Source: Hysterium pulicare CBS 123377
Lineage: Eukaryota > Ascomycota > Dothideomycetes > Hysteriales > Hysteriaceae
Direction: 5' to 3'
Assembly: GCA_000467715.1 (NCBI GenBank)
Contig: AJFK01000446.1
Location: forward strand, 1-64,000
DNA: 64,000 bases
Position numbers and translations under genes: made by a program
The notes under the pieces: generated by a model
The model's input: the letters and a program-made list of their open reading frames with translations, nothing else
What the model was told of the DNA's origin: nothing
Database searches by the model: none
Shown here: in pieces, positions 10,155 to 20,824 of the stretch
Numbering within the stretch: position 1 is the first letter of the stretch
Layout of the letters: each line of letters opens with the position of its first letter

Positions 10155-10469
10155 TTTTGTCGACACAAAGTTGTAAATTCATTGGTAGGGGAGTAGTACA
10201 CGTCGCGCGAAGTATCAACATTACGCCGTCATGTGACGTTGAATTTCCGCCCCGCCATGATGAATTTATCCCACTTCACTTCATCACCGCTCGCTCATAT
10301 TTCTTCTTCCTTACACAAAACCCATGAAGCTCCCTTCCTGACTTCTACATTCTAATTGCCCTCCCGTACCCTTCTCTTCTCTTCAGCCTTTCCGGTGAAT
10401 CGGACTATCTACCTTCCTCTAACAGCCCTTACCTTCGCTTCCCCCCAAGCAAAAAATAAATCACCGAAA
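10155..10469. promoter_or_regulatory. Shared divergent promoter, BTB copy 3 / CIA1
   Basis: 315 bp separate two start codons facing away from each other. It contains CGTCA-TG-TGACG at 10227-10238, two perfect 5-bp arms resembling a CRE/bZIP site with a 2-nt spacer. The CIA1 side is C/T-rich, like a fungal 5' leader. Confidence 0.5.
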
Positions 10470-11864
10470 ATGCCTCCCCCACGAGGAGGACCAGACTCCT
10501 CCCCTCCCACATCCACCCTAACCCTCCTCTCATCCTTCAAACCCCCAAGCACATCCCGCACCTGGCAGAGCGCGCCCCATCCCGCGCTTCCCATCCTCGC
10601 GACTGCCTGCTCCGACCGCACCGTACGCATCTACAGCCTCACATCCTTCACGCTCCTGACCACAATCTCCGGCGGTCACAAACGAAGCGTTCGTGCCCTG
10701 AGCTGGAAACCGGGCTCGGCCACCGGAAGCCGGAAAGAGAGCGTCCTAGCGACTGGGAGTTTCGACGCCTCGGCGGGGATATGGCGGAAATATGAAGATA
10801 GCGTTGAGCGAGATTTTACGCGAAGAAGGGGCGATGATGAAGAGAGCGATGAAGAGGAAGAAGAGGACGACTACCAATTCTCCAGCATCTTAGATGGACA
10901 TGACTCTGAAATAAAATCTCTCGCTTGGTCTGCCTCAGGCCAATTCCTAGCTACCTGTTCGCGAGATAAGTCAGTATGGATATGGGAAGAGCTGGAAGAC
11001 GATAATTTCGAGACGGTGGCTGTGTTGCAAGAACATGAGGCCGATGTCAAGTGTGTGGCATGGCATCCGGAAGAAGATCTCCTCGCTAGTGCAAGCTACG
11101 ATGACACCGTGCGGTTATACAGAGAAGATGTAGATGACTGGGGACAAGTTACTTGCCTAGAGGGGCATAGCAAGACAGTTTGGTGGGTGGAATTCGAAGG
11201 CGCCGGCCTTCCAGCTCTCAAAAACTTATCTTCCCCTCCCTCTTCCTCTTCCGCCGAATCTAGCTCCTTAAGCTCGGAACAGAAAGCTCTACTAGAATCA
11301 CGACATATGGCCGGGCCCAGACTCGTCTCATGCTCCGACGACTGCACGATCCGTATCTGGAGTCGAACTCCTAAAGAAACCCCGCAAACTAGTAGTACGG
11401 CGACTGGGATCCCAAGTATCCTACGCAGCCAAACCATCGACGAAGAATGGATCCAAGAAGCTGTCCTCCCACAGCACCATGACAGAGCGATATACTCCAT
11501 ATCCTGGAGTCGGAAGACCGGTATGATCGTCAGTGCGGGGAGTGATGGTAGGATCATCGTGTATAAAGAACGATGGAAGAGCAGTGTGCCGAACGGTGTC
11601 AAATCTCCTGATGCAATGGAAGGTGTGGTTAATGGTACTGCGGCGGCAGATACAGAGATGCAGGACAGCAACGGTTCACTTACAGAATGGGTCGTCGTTG
11701 CGGAGCTCGATGGCGCACATGATGTCTATGAAATTAATCACGTATGTTGGGCAAGGAGATGCGATAAGGGGAAACGAGATGAGGATGAGGAGATCATTGT
11801 AACTACGGGCGATGATGGTGAGGTGAAGGCATTTACACTTGAAGACTTCACAGAAAGGACTTGA
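10470..11864 (+). CDS. CIA1: Cytosolic iron-sulphur assembly WD40 protein Cia1
   Basis: A single exon encodes 464 residues from MPPPRGGPDSS. The protein is a WD40 propeller of the CIAO1/Cia1 family. Recognisable blades include TRTWQSAPHPALPILATACS, DRTVRIYSL, GGHKRSVRALSWKPG, LDGHDSEIKSLAWSASGQF, QEHEADVKCVAWHPEEDLLA and DDCTIRIWSR. Cia1 is the docking platform of the CIA targeting complex, with Cia2 and Met18, and passes 4Fe-4S clusters to cytosolic and nuclear proteins. The chain is longer than the roughly 330-residue yeast protein because of an acidic insert (DDEESDEEEEEDDY) and Ser-rich loops. The frame is open back to 10356, but the ATG at 10470 has the better context (AAAATG). Confidence 0.9.
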   Translation: MPPPRGGPDSSPPTSTLTLLSSFKPPSTSRTWQSAPHPALPILATACSDRTVRIYSLTSFTLLTTISGGHKRSVRALSWKPGSATGSRKESVLATGSFDASAGIWRKYEDSVERDFTRRRGDDEESDEEEEEDDYQFSSILDGHDSEIKSLAWSASGQFLATCSRDKSVWIWEELEDDNFETVAVLQEHEADVKCVAWHPEEDLLASASYDDTVRLYREDVDDWGQVTCLEGHSKTVWWVEFEGAGLPALKNLSSPPSSSSAESSSLSSEQKALLESRHMAGPRLVSCSDDCTIRIWSRTPKETPQTSSTATGIPSILRSQTIDEEWIQEAVLPQHHDRAIYSISWSRKTGMIVSAGSDGRIIVYKERWKSSVPNGVKSPDAMEGVVNGTAAADTEMQDSNGSLTEWVVVAELDGAHDVYEINHVCWARRCDKGKRDEDEEIIVTTGDDGEVKAFTLEDFTERT

Positions 11865-12432
11865 ACTGTATATCACAATGTATTAAATCTATATCCTCAG
11901 CGGATTTTAAATAGCAGATATTTCGGGTATGAAGGATATCTGAGGCTGAATAGTATTCAAGCTACCAAAGAACTACAAAAAGTCACTTAAAGCGATGAAG
12001 AGGCTGCAGCATCCAACCCAAACATAGTCAAAAATGATCCACCCCCTCCAGATGCTCCCACGCAATGCTTCAAACTATGCCACAGTCCCAATTTTATGAC
12101 AAATTCGAGCTTTAAGATTCAAAAAAACAAAATTTTCACAAACACAAACGAATGTGCCTAAAATCGCTACAATGCAAACTTCTAATTGACTCGCCAATCT
12201 AAGCCTCCATACCTGCGCCTAAGATTAACATTCAATCCGGTTCGTAGTCGTGAGAATCTGATGGGTGATGTCTATCTAATGGAATGAACAGATTAAGAGA
12301 GTTGATGTAATGATATTCAAATGAACAGCAGATTGATGAAGTTGATGGGGAGAGACGTATAAATGCCAGTAAAATACAAAGAGAAGAATTCAAGTTGTGA
12401 GTCGTGCTTGTTGAAACGTAATGTAATGTAGA
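11865..12432. other. Intergenic region between convergent CIA1 and Sok1-like genes
   Basis: This AT-rich 3'-3' spacer has several poly-A runs and no gene. It should contain both transcript ends. Confidence 0.5.
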
Positions 12433-14578
12433 TTAAGGAAAGTCTAGAGTCGAGGTCGAGGCCTCTGGTGCGGAACCAGCGATCTGCCGTGAGCCTTGCC
12501 CGGGTGGTTGGGTAGTTGATGAAGAGGGTGATGCCAACACGGATTGTGTGGCCGTTGAGGATGAGTCTGTGGGCGCTATTGCCTGGACACTGGCCTGAGG
12601 TGCGCTATTCGGGACGCCGCTGACCGCGGGTATAGGTAGTGCGTCATTCTCGTCGGGTAAAACGTATACAATCGGGCCCCAGATTCGCCAATGAAGAAGG
12701 GCGATATGTGTGATTCGGTGTGTCAAATCCGTAAGCTGATCTGATGCTGGATGAGAGGCGATGGGCGAATCGCTCGGGAGACGTTGGAGAATAGATGTTG
12801 ATTGAGATGGAGGAGGCGGTGGGGGAGGTGGGGTTGAATGGGGGATGAGCGTATTGAAAAGATCTATTGGGGAAGAGTGGATATGTTGATTTACACAGTC
12901 CAAGATTTGAGGTAGGATCGCTTTTTCCATGGCGGCGGCGCGCGTTGGAACCTCGTCAAAGAGCGTCTCGAGGAATTGGCTGGTCCCCTGGACAAGTCGA
13001 GCGTCATAAGTGTGCTGGTAGCCACACAATTGGAAGGCATGCCGGACCAGCTCTAAGGAGATGTACTCGCGATTGACTGTCCATTGGCACACGCCATGAG
13101 AAGATCCCCCTCCGACTATTGCGGATAGGGAGTCACGGAGTGCCTGCCTCGTGCTGGGAGATATAGGACCGTAGTAGTGAAGGAACTCCTTCAGCAGCCA
13201 GTCGAAAGTCTTGAAGCACGTTTCGATGTAGACTAAGTCGTACAGTTCGAATTTCAACATGCGGAGACGTTCCTGATCAAGGTAGAAAGTTTCGGGGAAC
13301 TCGTGGCTGGATAAGAGACGGGACACCATTGCCCGGACGAAAATGTCCAAGTGGCCACGCAGTGACTCCTTCGCAAGGGACGATTGAGGTAGAGTATGCC
13401 GTAGTCGCTGCGTCTCAGCAGAATACCATCGTTGCGCACCCTCCACATTGATCCGGCGCCGTTCGATTCTCGACAAGTGATAGTTCCGTTCAAACTTGAT
13501 CGTATCTTCAATGAGAAGAGCACGGAGGTTCCTGATCTGATGATTTGCAACATCCTTTATCCATTAGCAGAGCTGCGAATTTACAGTACGAATTACTCAC
13601 AAGTTTCATAGCTTCCAATATTCCAAGCAATTCCCGTAACCCTTCCACAATAAACTCCGAGCTGTTTTCCGCGACTCCATCCTTGGTGCATTGGACCATC
13701 CTGTCAACCCATACATCGCGCATAGGAGCGCAGTGTTCTTTCAATAGGTGCGCCAGCCACTCTGACAGTCGTACCAAATCGCAAACACCCTTTTCAATTT
13801 GCTGCATCAGCATCGCGACATCGAGATGTTCATCCACTCGTGATTGATCTCGGTCCGGTACAAGATTCTTCAATATATCTTGAATTGTCGCAAACATTAG
13901 AGGTATCCTTTTCTTACTCCCGTTGACGAGATCTGCCCATGGTGCCTTTCCTAAGGTGTCAACGGAGGGAGTACCGTGCAGTAAGCGGGCGTACAGGTCC
14001 AGCTCCGCCGTTAGTGCCTTCCAATACCGCTTCGCAGCTTTCATCTTCTCCACACCCTTAGTACCATCTAGATTTGGCCTGAAGGACAAATCGCGGTCGA
14101 AATTAACATCGTGGCGTAACTTGATGTTGTTGATGATATTTTGAATGTCCAGCTCGCTCAGCGATTGCTTGGTTATTGGAGGCAGTTCCCATGCATGTAG
14201 AAATGCTTCTCCCCTCTGCTCCCCTTCAGTACCAGGGATCATACTCCTGATCAGGTCAACTAGCTGTGAGGGAATATCGAAGAGGGACATTCTGGACGCA
14301 AAATTTGATAAGCCGACATCATCTTCTGCTGGAGATAACGTATTGTTTTCTGAGAGTTGTGTTGAGCTTATGATGGATCTATCGCCGTCGTTTGACATTC
14401 CATTCGAGCTAGCGTACCGCCTGTAATGATCCGAAAATGGTGAATCGACGCCCGCTGGGTTACTCTCAGATGGCTGAACACCCGTGGTAGCATCGTGGAA
14501 TTGAGGGTACGAAGGTTGGTCGGCAGACCCACAGGTAACAGAGTTGCTGCCGGGAGCCTTCTGGGTTTGAGAACTCAT
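12433..14578 (-). CDS. SOK1: Tcp11-domain protein, Sok1-like
   Basis: Two exons (14578-13601 and 13554-12433) give 699 residues. The N-terminal 130 residues are Ser-rich and disordered. The Tcp11 domain follows, with TKQSLSELDIQNIINNIKL, RHDVNFDRDLSFRPNLDG, VEKMKAAKRYWKALTAEL and, after the 46-nt intron, HQIRNLRALLIEDTIKFERN. A proline run and a Ser/Pro/Thr-rich tail close the chain. Yeast SOK1 is a high-copy suppressor of loss of cAMP-dependent kinase, and mammalian TCP11 modulates cAMP signalling in sperm; the molecular activity is unknown. The frame is open upstream to about 14752, but the ATG at 14578 has AAA before it, unlike the in-frame ATG at 14635. Confidence 0.85.
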
Positions 14579-17500
14579 TTTCTTTTGCCGACGTAGGCCG
14601 CCACCCTTCCGTTCTAGCGTGTGTCGGGCGGTCATCGACAGGAGGGCAAATGGTGCGACCCAGAAACGTATTTTAGAGCAGTTTACCGAGCAGGCGTAGG
14701 GGTATTTGGCGATTGATATGCGAAGCGGGCGCGAACGGTCAAGAGAAGACACGAAAAGGGTGCAAGCGTGAACTGAGACCTGTTAGCTACCAAACCATAC
14801 AAGAAGCTTCGCGGTTTGTCGAGACACAAGCTGAGAACGTGTTCGCGGGCTGTTTGACTGCTCGGTGCGGGCGCCCGCATGTACCAGATGCCAAACTTCA
14901 GATTGGCCGCTCCCGAGTCAGACAAGCATGCAAGTCAAAAGGTGCGTTCAACGCTTGTGCATACCTCTCTCATGTGTTCATGCCGACGGCAAGCAGGTGA
15001 AGAGTGCTTTGGGATGCGACATCAGGGGCTGCTCCTTAGATACATAGAGGGAGGACAAAGTGCCCAGACGTATGGAAAGTGAATGACGATAGAGGAGTGA
15101 CGTTTGCGGAAATGCACAAAGCTCACCGAGACAGGAACAAATGTGAACAAAAATAATGAACGTCAGGACGGCGACCAAGAATTTTTGATCAGAGCTTGCA
15201 TCAACCCTGCCGTAAGATGAGACGCAAGGCGCGGAATTCAAACAAGTGCTGACTCGGTCCCTTTGTGCAATGTTGCTGTAGATATTTGAAGGAAACTCGG
15301 GGCCCTTGCATTCTCAATCGTTACGAGGTTTTTTGATGAATATAGAAGATACATGCGAGGATTTCTCGTTACATAGGGTTCAATAATAATTTCGGCGCAC
15401 TATGATCGCCACAACGATTCTGGCGTCCGTGGGCGCTCCTTGGTCTGATGAATGGGGCTTGATTCGGGCGAGACTCTGGGGCAACGTGAGAATCGACGCG
15501 GAAGCAAGCATATCCAGGTTGTCACACCGCTTTAGAAATGCCGTGGCCGTCTTCGCCTTGTATCGGAGCACTCGGTATCTGCATGTACGTCGCACCACTC
15601 TTACACCAAAGTGCTCTCCACCATTCTTCAATTGTAGAGCGACCAATGTTGGCGTCAGCCCAGCAAAGGGGTCCGCAAAGCAAGCGAGATTGGCTGGCGT
15701 AGCCGCATGCCTCCTGGTCCGCGCTTCGATATTGAAAGGGGGAAAAGTGAGGCTGTCGACAGGGCGAGCGATGAAGGCCCGCAATGTCCGTAAAGCAAAA
15801 AAGCAACGATCCGGTAGTGTTTCCAGCCGCATCTTGCTTTCTGTAGGCTGCTATGTCATCAGCCACCGGAGATCCTTTCCATGGACCAGAGGTGAAGCAA
15901 GACGGCTGTCGTGTTGGCGCATCGTGACAGGGTTCTCTGTATGTACTCCCTACATGTATATGTATTGTGCTGTACCATACAGAGTAGGCAGGCCATCGGA
16001 GTCCCCTGGCCGGTGCTCCCATCAAGAACCTCTTCCTCACGCTTCCACGCACGAGGTGAGTAGCCGCGTCACCGGATAATAGACTGAGCGGGTGGAAAAT
16101 GGCATTCCCGCCATGATGGAAACTTTGCGGGCCCTAGACGCTCGGTGCCTGTCATCCTTTTAGGGCAAACGACAGGATGCCAGGCGACTGATCGTGGGGT
16201 TCTTTTGGTCCGTTGAATCCGGTGGGAGAGGATCAGAAAACAGTGCGACGACTCAGGATGAGACAATATCGGCCCGTCTTACTTATAAGTCAGGGCAGCC
16301 AAAGGTTGATGCATGAGGTCGAAGGAGAAAAGAACGTCATGGCCCCCATGCCACCGTCGGATCACCATTACAAACAGCACGGAAGCGAGAGAAAGCAAGA
16401 AAGATTCCTCGTTTATATGCAAAAAATAAGGCGGAAGGCCGCCTCACACATCATCGAAAACGCCAGGCAACAGGGCAAAACAATTTGCTAGTGTGGTGCC
16501 GGATCAGGTTCTTGCTGGTATCCTTATCACTGAATGGCCGATTGTTCAAACAAGGCGGATGAAGGACGATTTTTTAAATCTATGGGGAAATCATCTACAG
16601 TTGGAAGCGGAAAAACTGGGCAAGAATTTAATCCTATCATTATGAAGCACCTCGAGCCTCACAACTCTAAGGCTCCATGCCACAACCTTGTTCTCATTCG
16701 GAGTGCTTCGTTGACATTGGCTACCACGCTCGAGTGTTGGTCCATCTTCTCCGCATCGTCGACCATCGTTCTGTTCGATATTTCTCTCTCTCAAACTGCC
16801 GACATAGACCACAAGGCTGGCTACTGAAGAGGATTCTCGCTCCTCGTCGACCGGGAGCACATGCTTTTATTGGCCGATACTTCAATGCCTTAGGACAGAG
16901 CTGCTGGTATGGCGGACATGGTGTCGGAGGACAATGGCATTGTCCGACTGAGAATACAACTATGCACATTGCTGCTTTGACTCCTCCCCTTGTTGCGTTC
17001 GGTAGTCCTTGCTCGTTCTTTTGTTGCCTTGATATTGACGTAGAGGTGGGTGAAATGGTAAATGAACGATTTTACCGCACTGGAGATGCAATTAGCACTT
17101 TTGAGGGTTGACACGCGTTTCCCTTTCAGATATCAACACGGTATGCGATCTCAATGTCAAGACTCGACGGCAATTGCGACACAGGCACAGTCTTTATGCG
17201 TGTCTCAGACCTGCTGTCAAAGGCAATTGATGAGTAGGTGCCCGGTGAAAGATTGCAAAACTGGATCGCGATTGTAGAGAAGGGAATCAAATGGAAACAA
17301 TTTCAGCAACTGCAGTAAGACAGCTTGATAGATATGTAACACCTGCAATCACTGTTTTGGTTGAGGTCTCCTAGAACAAGTTAAAGATATAGTTGAGGCA
17401 ATCCAACTCCTTGCTGAAAGACGAAGCAGTGGGATAATAATCGCTGGAAAAAATGCATTGCAATTGTCATCATTCTAGAAACGCGAGAAGGCGATATCGG

Positions 17501-17774
17501 TCTTCGTTGGCAGCCAGCAGGTTGACAAGCAATGATGCTCCATCGTTTGCTTGCCCGCTCTCAACGCAGTGTGCAACACACACGTGATGACAATTAACCA
17601 AAGAAACATGACAATATTACTTTTGTTTCCCTTATTCGCATATAAGAGGCTGTGGACAGGTCGAACAAGCAGGGCTAGAAAGCACAAGGTCCGGAGATGA
17701 TGCTTCTAGACAAATGAGTGAGGTTCTTTTGCCACCATCGCGTAACTGGAAAACACGAGGGAGTTGAAGCGATT
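14579..17774. other. 3.2-kb gene-free interval upstream of the Sok1-like gene
   Basis: No gene is supportable. Two long frames overlap on opposite strands at 15402-16079 and 15522-16052, but both look like random translation rich in Arg, Ser and Cys. The interval separates the 5' end of the Sok1-like gene from the 3' end of PCT1, so most of it is a candidate long promoter or leader for the Sok1-like gene. A short palindrome-rich patch (TACATGTATATGTA) lies near 15950. Confidence 0.5.
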
Positions 17775-19322
17775 TTAAGCTCGGACATCCATCTCAGCGT
17801 CCAGTTCATCATGGTCTTGTTTGCTAGACCGTCCTCTCGCAGGACTCCGGTCATCGGAGCTGCCTTCGCTTGTAGGGCTCTCAGGTCTACTGTCATTCAA
17901 GTTCCGTTTACTGCGGGCCATCTATTATAAGTCAGTAAGGTTCAAGCTCCTCGTGTCGCTTAGAGAAGGTATCCTTACCCAAGATCGAACCCCACTAATT
18001 AAACCAAGGTTGTATCCAGCTGCAAAATCAGATGAACTGCCGGCATTTGCATGAGACGGTCGTGGGATATCTAGATGACCTAAACGAGCAAAAGCTGACG
18101 GCGAAGCGGCAGCCGAAATTCTAGGAGATGTAGCTTCCCCATCATGTTTATCTGTCGTTGGCGTCCTAGCCGGACTCGCAGGTCTGCTCGGTTGCCAGAA
18201 TTGACGGAAATCTTTGGTTAGTTCTTGACCTGTGGTCATCCAATTTGCTTTGATGCTGTCCCGCAACTCAGCCATGGTTCGTTTGACTTCAATCTCATTC
18301 TTCTTCAACCATGAAATGTTGAGCTCCTTGCGTGAAGTGCCGCGTTTGAGTTGACGGGTGATGTATTGGTCATAATCCCGCACAATTCTGTCTCTGTTAG
18401 ATTTCCTCTTTCTGAACTGGGATATTGCCAATTCTCACTTTGTAATGATGCCAGTGGTACTCAGCCCCTCAGTCCTCTGGGTAACCAGGAACATGCCTTT
18501 CTCTTTAATGGGGGCATAAATGTCATCTCCCTCATCCGCTCCATATGGAATATCATCGTGAGCAATGTAGTCAATCTTGTGTTTCTCGATGAACTCCGGC
18601 GCGTCGGCAATGATCCAGGGGCAATCTTCCACCACTTCGTCTACCCATTTGCAGTGACGAACACTAGCTGCTCGCTCGCTGCCGGAAAGGACAGTGAGAC
18701 CCTTTCTCCGGTGTGTCTCTTTGTCCCCAGTTACACCAACAATAAGGTACGTGTCAGGAAAAGCAGTCTTCGCTTGTTGTAGCTGTCGCATGTGCCTATA
18801 TCCTGATCTCAGCTTTTGTGCATATTCCAGTCATTGACCCACATACCCAAGGTGAAACAAGTCGAAAACTCCATCAGCATATACCCTTACGGGTCGGCCA
18901 GTTGGAGGGGGATTTGTATGATATCCATTAGGTTCCACTAAACCGGCCTTCGGAGGATCCGGCATACTCATTTTGCCAGCTTCGCCGTTCTCGCCATGTT
19001 CGGCTCGGTCCAATGCCGCTTGCTTGTCTTTGCTATCATCTGCGGATGTCCGCCTGCTCTTTCTACTTGGACGGTCTGCTAGAGTTTCTCCATCGATATC
19101 ATCGTCTTGATCCGGGGCGTCGTGTTCGACTTTGTGCGACCTTGTCCGTTTGGACGGGACGTGGGCCGAGTCGCTTTGCTTCTGCTTCAACTGACTGACT
19201 TCTTGAAGGACAGGATCCTCCGCATCTTCACCAGACGCATCCCGAGACGATGGTTGCGCGACTTCCATTGCGGAGTTCTTCACAGACGAAACAGTGGTAG
19301 CTCGCTTGCGTTTGGGGGGCAT
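17775..19322 (-). CDS. PCT1: Choline-phosphate cytidylyltransferase
   Basis: Four exons (19322-18847, 18795-18439, 18387-17979, 17921-17775) join to 462 residues. The enzyme makes CDP-choline from CTP and phosphocholine, the rate-setting step of the Kennedy pathway to phosphatidylcholine. Residues 1-140 are charged and disordered with a PPKRKR nuclear-localisation-like start. The catalytic domain begins VRVYADGVFDLFHLGHMRQL, which holds the HxGH nucleotide-binding motif, and ends with RTEGLSTTGIITKIVRDYD. A long amphipathic, charged helix (LKKNEIEVKRTMAELRDSIK) matches the membrane-sensing M domain, followed by a Ser/Pro-rich tail. The third-exon acceptor was chosen because it restores ITKIVRDYD. 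TACCTAGGTA sits 58 bp upstream of the start. Confidence 0.93.
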
Positions 19323-19955
19323 TGTTGTTACAATGAGTGCTTCTTGGATTCTTGACGTAGGACTGGTGATAAAGGTGGATACCTAGGTAGACGTGAGATG
19401 GTGAATAAGAGCAGGCAATGGCTGACAGAGAAGGAGAAGAGGTTTGAAAAGGTGAATTGGATGGGAACGAGCTTGCAGGTCGCGTATTAAGAGAAAAGGG
19501 TGAGCAGGAAATCCCGACATGGTAATTGAAAATTACCTGTTCCGAGGGCTTGGCCGTGACGTACTAGCCACATTTTGGAGCTTTGACGCCAGTGGCTGGA
19601 CCGTCAACGCTCTCCTCAACCAGCACATGCAAAACATCCAAGCTATGACGACTCTTTACATGTCGTTTCGCAATATCAGCGAACGCGTGGGACTGAGCTT
19701 CTGTGACTAGTTGACTATGCGTGACAAGCCTCACGTTCGATGAACCTTCATCACCTAGTACAGAATATAATGAACGAGCATTGCTGGGCTCGATAAGTTG
19801 CGATTCTATCTATACTAAGGACAATGACAGTTGTTTTGGTAAGAGTTTGCAAGATAAATACAAGCTTCTCGCATTGGCTGTTCTCCTCAGGCTTCGATCC
19901 AGAGCGCTTGGCATGACGACGGAAGCATAACACCAAGAGTGGAATCCTGACACGT
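19323..19955. promoter_or_regulatory. PCT1 promoter and 3' end of the YCII gene
   Basis: There is no gene here. PCT1 reads leftward from 19322, so the right part of this stretch is its promoter. It holds the TACCTAGGTA palindrome at 19380-19389. Confidence 0.45.
19380..19389. promoter_or_regulatory. TACCTAGGTA palindrome, copy 1
   Basis: A perfect 10-bp palindrome 58 bp upstream of the PCT1 start codon. It is one of four copies in the window. Confidence 0.5.
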
Positions 19956-20475
19956 CTATAAAGGCTTCCTAAGCGCTGATTTGAAGGGAATGATTTGCAC
20001 CTTCTCCCAGTCCCAAACACCACCAGTGACATAAACATCCTTCTTCAGCCGCTCGACGACCTCTTCCCTTGAGTTTGCACCAATCAGCATTGCACTTCCC
20101 TTCATCTTCGGTGGTCCGCTGTGGTCGGGCTTAGGGTGCTCTTCTAGCATGGCACCTGCAGACCAAAATGCATGTATTAGCAATGAGTCCTGGCCACAGA
20201 GCTGTTGAGTGATTCCAAGTACCTCCAAACAACCAAAACCCCTCTGGGTCCTTCTTCAGACCTGCGAGATGGTCGTTTCGGACGCTCAATCGCTTTTCAA
20301 GTCCACCTTCGACATCTGGGCAGATGACGAGCCACTCTTGGGGACTTGTGGAGGTTGCCATTGTTCGTGCCGATATGCGAGACCAATTGGATCGAGTGAT
20401 TGGACGATAGTTTTGCTGGGACACGGAATATCTAGAGGCAACTAGCTGCAACGGACGACTTCGAAGTGATTGCAT
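19956..20475 (-). CDS. YCII-related domain protein, probably mitochondrial
   Basis: Two exons (20475-20223 and 20155-19956) give 150 residues. The core reads WLVICPDVEGGLEKRLSVR, HLAGLKKDPEGFWLFGGAML, GSAMLIGANSREEVVERLKK and DVYVTGGVWDWEKVQIIPF, the ferredoxin-like alpha/beta fold of YCII proteins. The histidine and acidic residues usually seen in the family are present (HLAGL, D in WDW). The first 38 residues are Arg-, Ser- and Gln-rich without acids (MQSLRSRPLQLVASRYSVSQ), like a mitochondrial presequence; the alternative start at MATSTSPQEW would give a cytosolic form. The substrate is unknown. Confidence 0.85.
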
Positions 20476-20824
20476 GCGCAGGGGTGGAGGTAAGAGTCAA
20501 GTGGGATCAATGTCTTATAGCACAATTGAAGGAAGGAAAATTGGGTCAGATGTCTAAGGTACTAGACTTCATTTAACCAGCAATGTGAGATAGGTTGTCG
20601 GCTGTAGGGCGTACGTGTATTATGCATGGCAGACAGTCGTTCGGGTGCAAAAAGCGGCATGGTTCCGTCCTTTGGAGAATGTGGGGCAGTATACGGCAGT
20701 ATACGAAAATGAGCATCCCCACCAAGATAAGTTCACAGAACGCAATCACTCTCTATAATTTATGTACAACTACAGCTAGATAGACATTGTTCTTGCGAAT
20801 ACAGACCCTTAGCCCGTCTAGATC
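20476..20824. other. Intergenic, YCII promoter / 3' end of acyl-CoA synthetase
   Basis: About 350 bp with no gene. It holds the promoter of the YCII gene and the 3' end of the acyl-CoA synthetase. Confidence 0.45.

Noticed and set aside
9275-10201. Unspliced reading of BTB copy 3 starting at 10201
   Set aside because: The codon at 10201 is GTG, and the spliced start at 10154 gives the same intron phase as the sister copies.
15402-16079. Long frames on both strands overlapping at 15402-16079 and 15522-16052
   Set aside because: They overlap each other on opposite strands, have random-looking composition and no recognised motif; both cannot be real and neither is supported.
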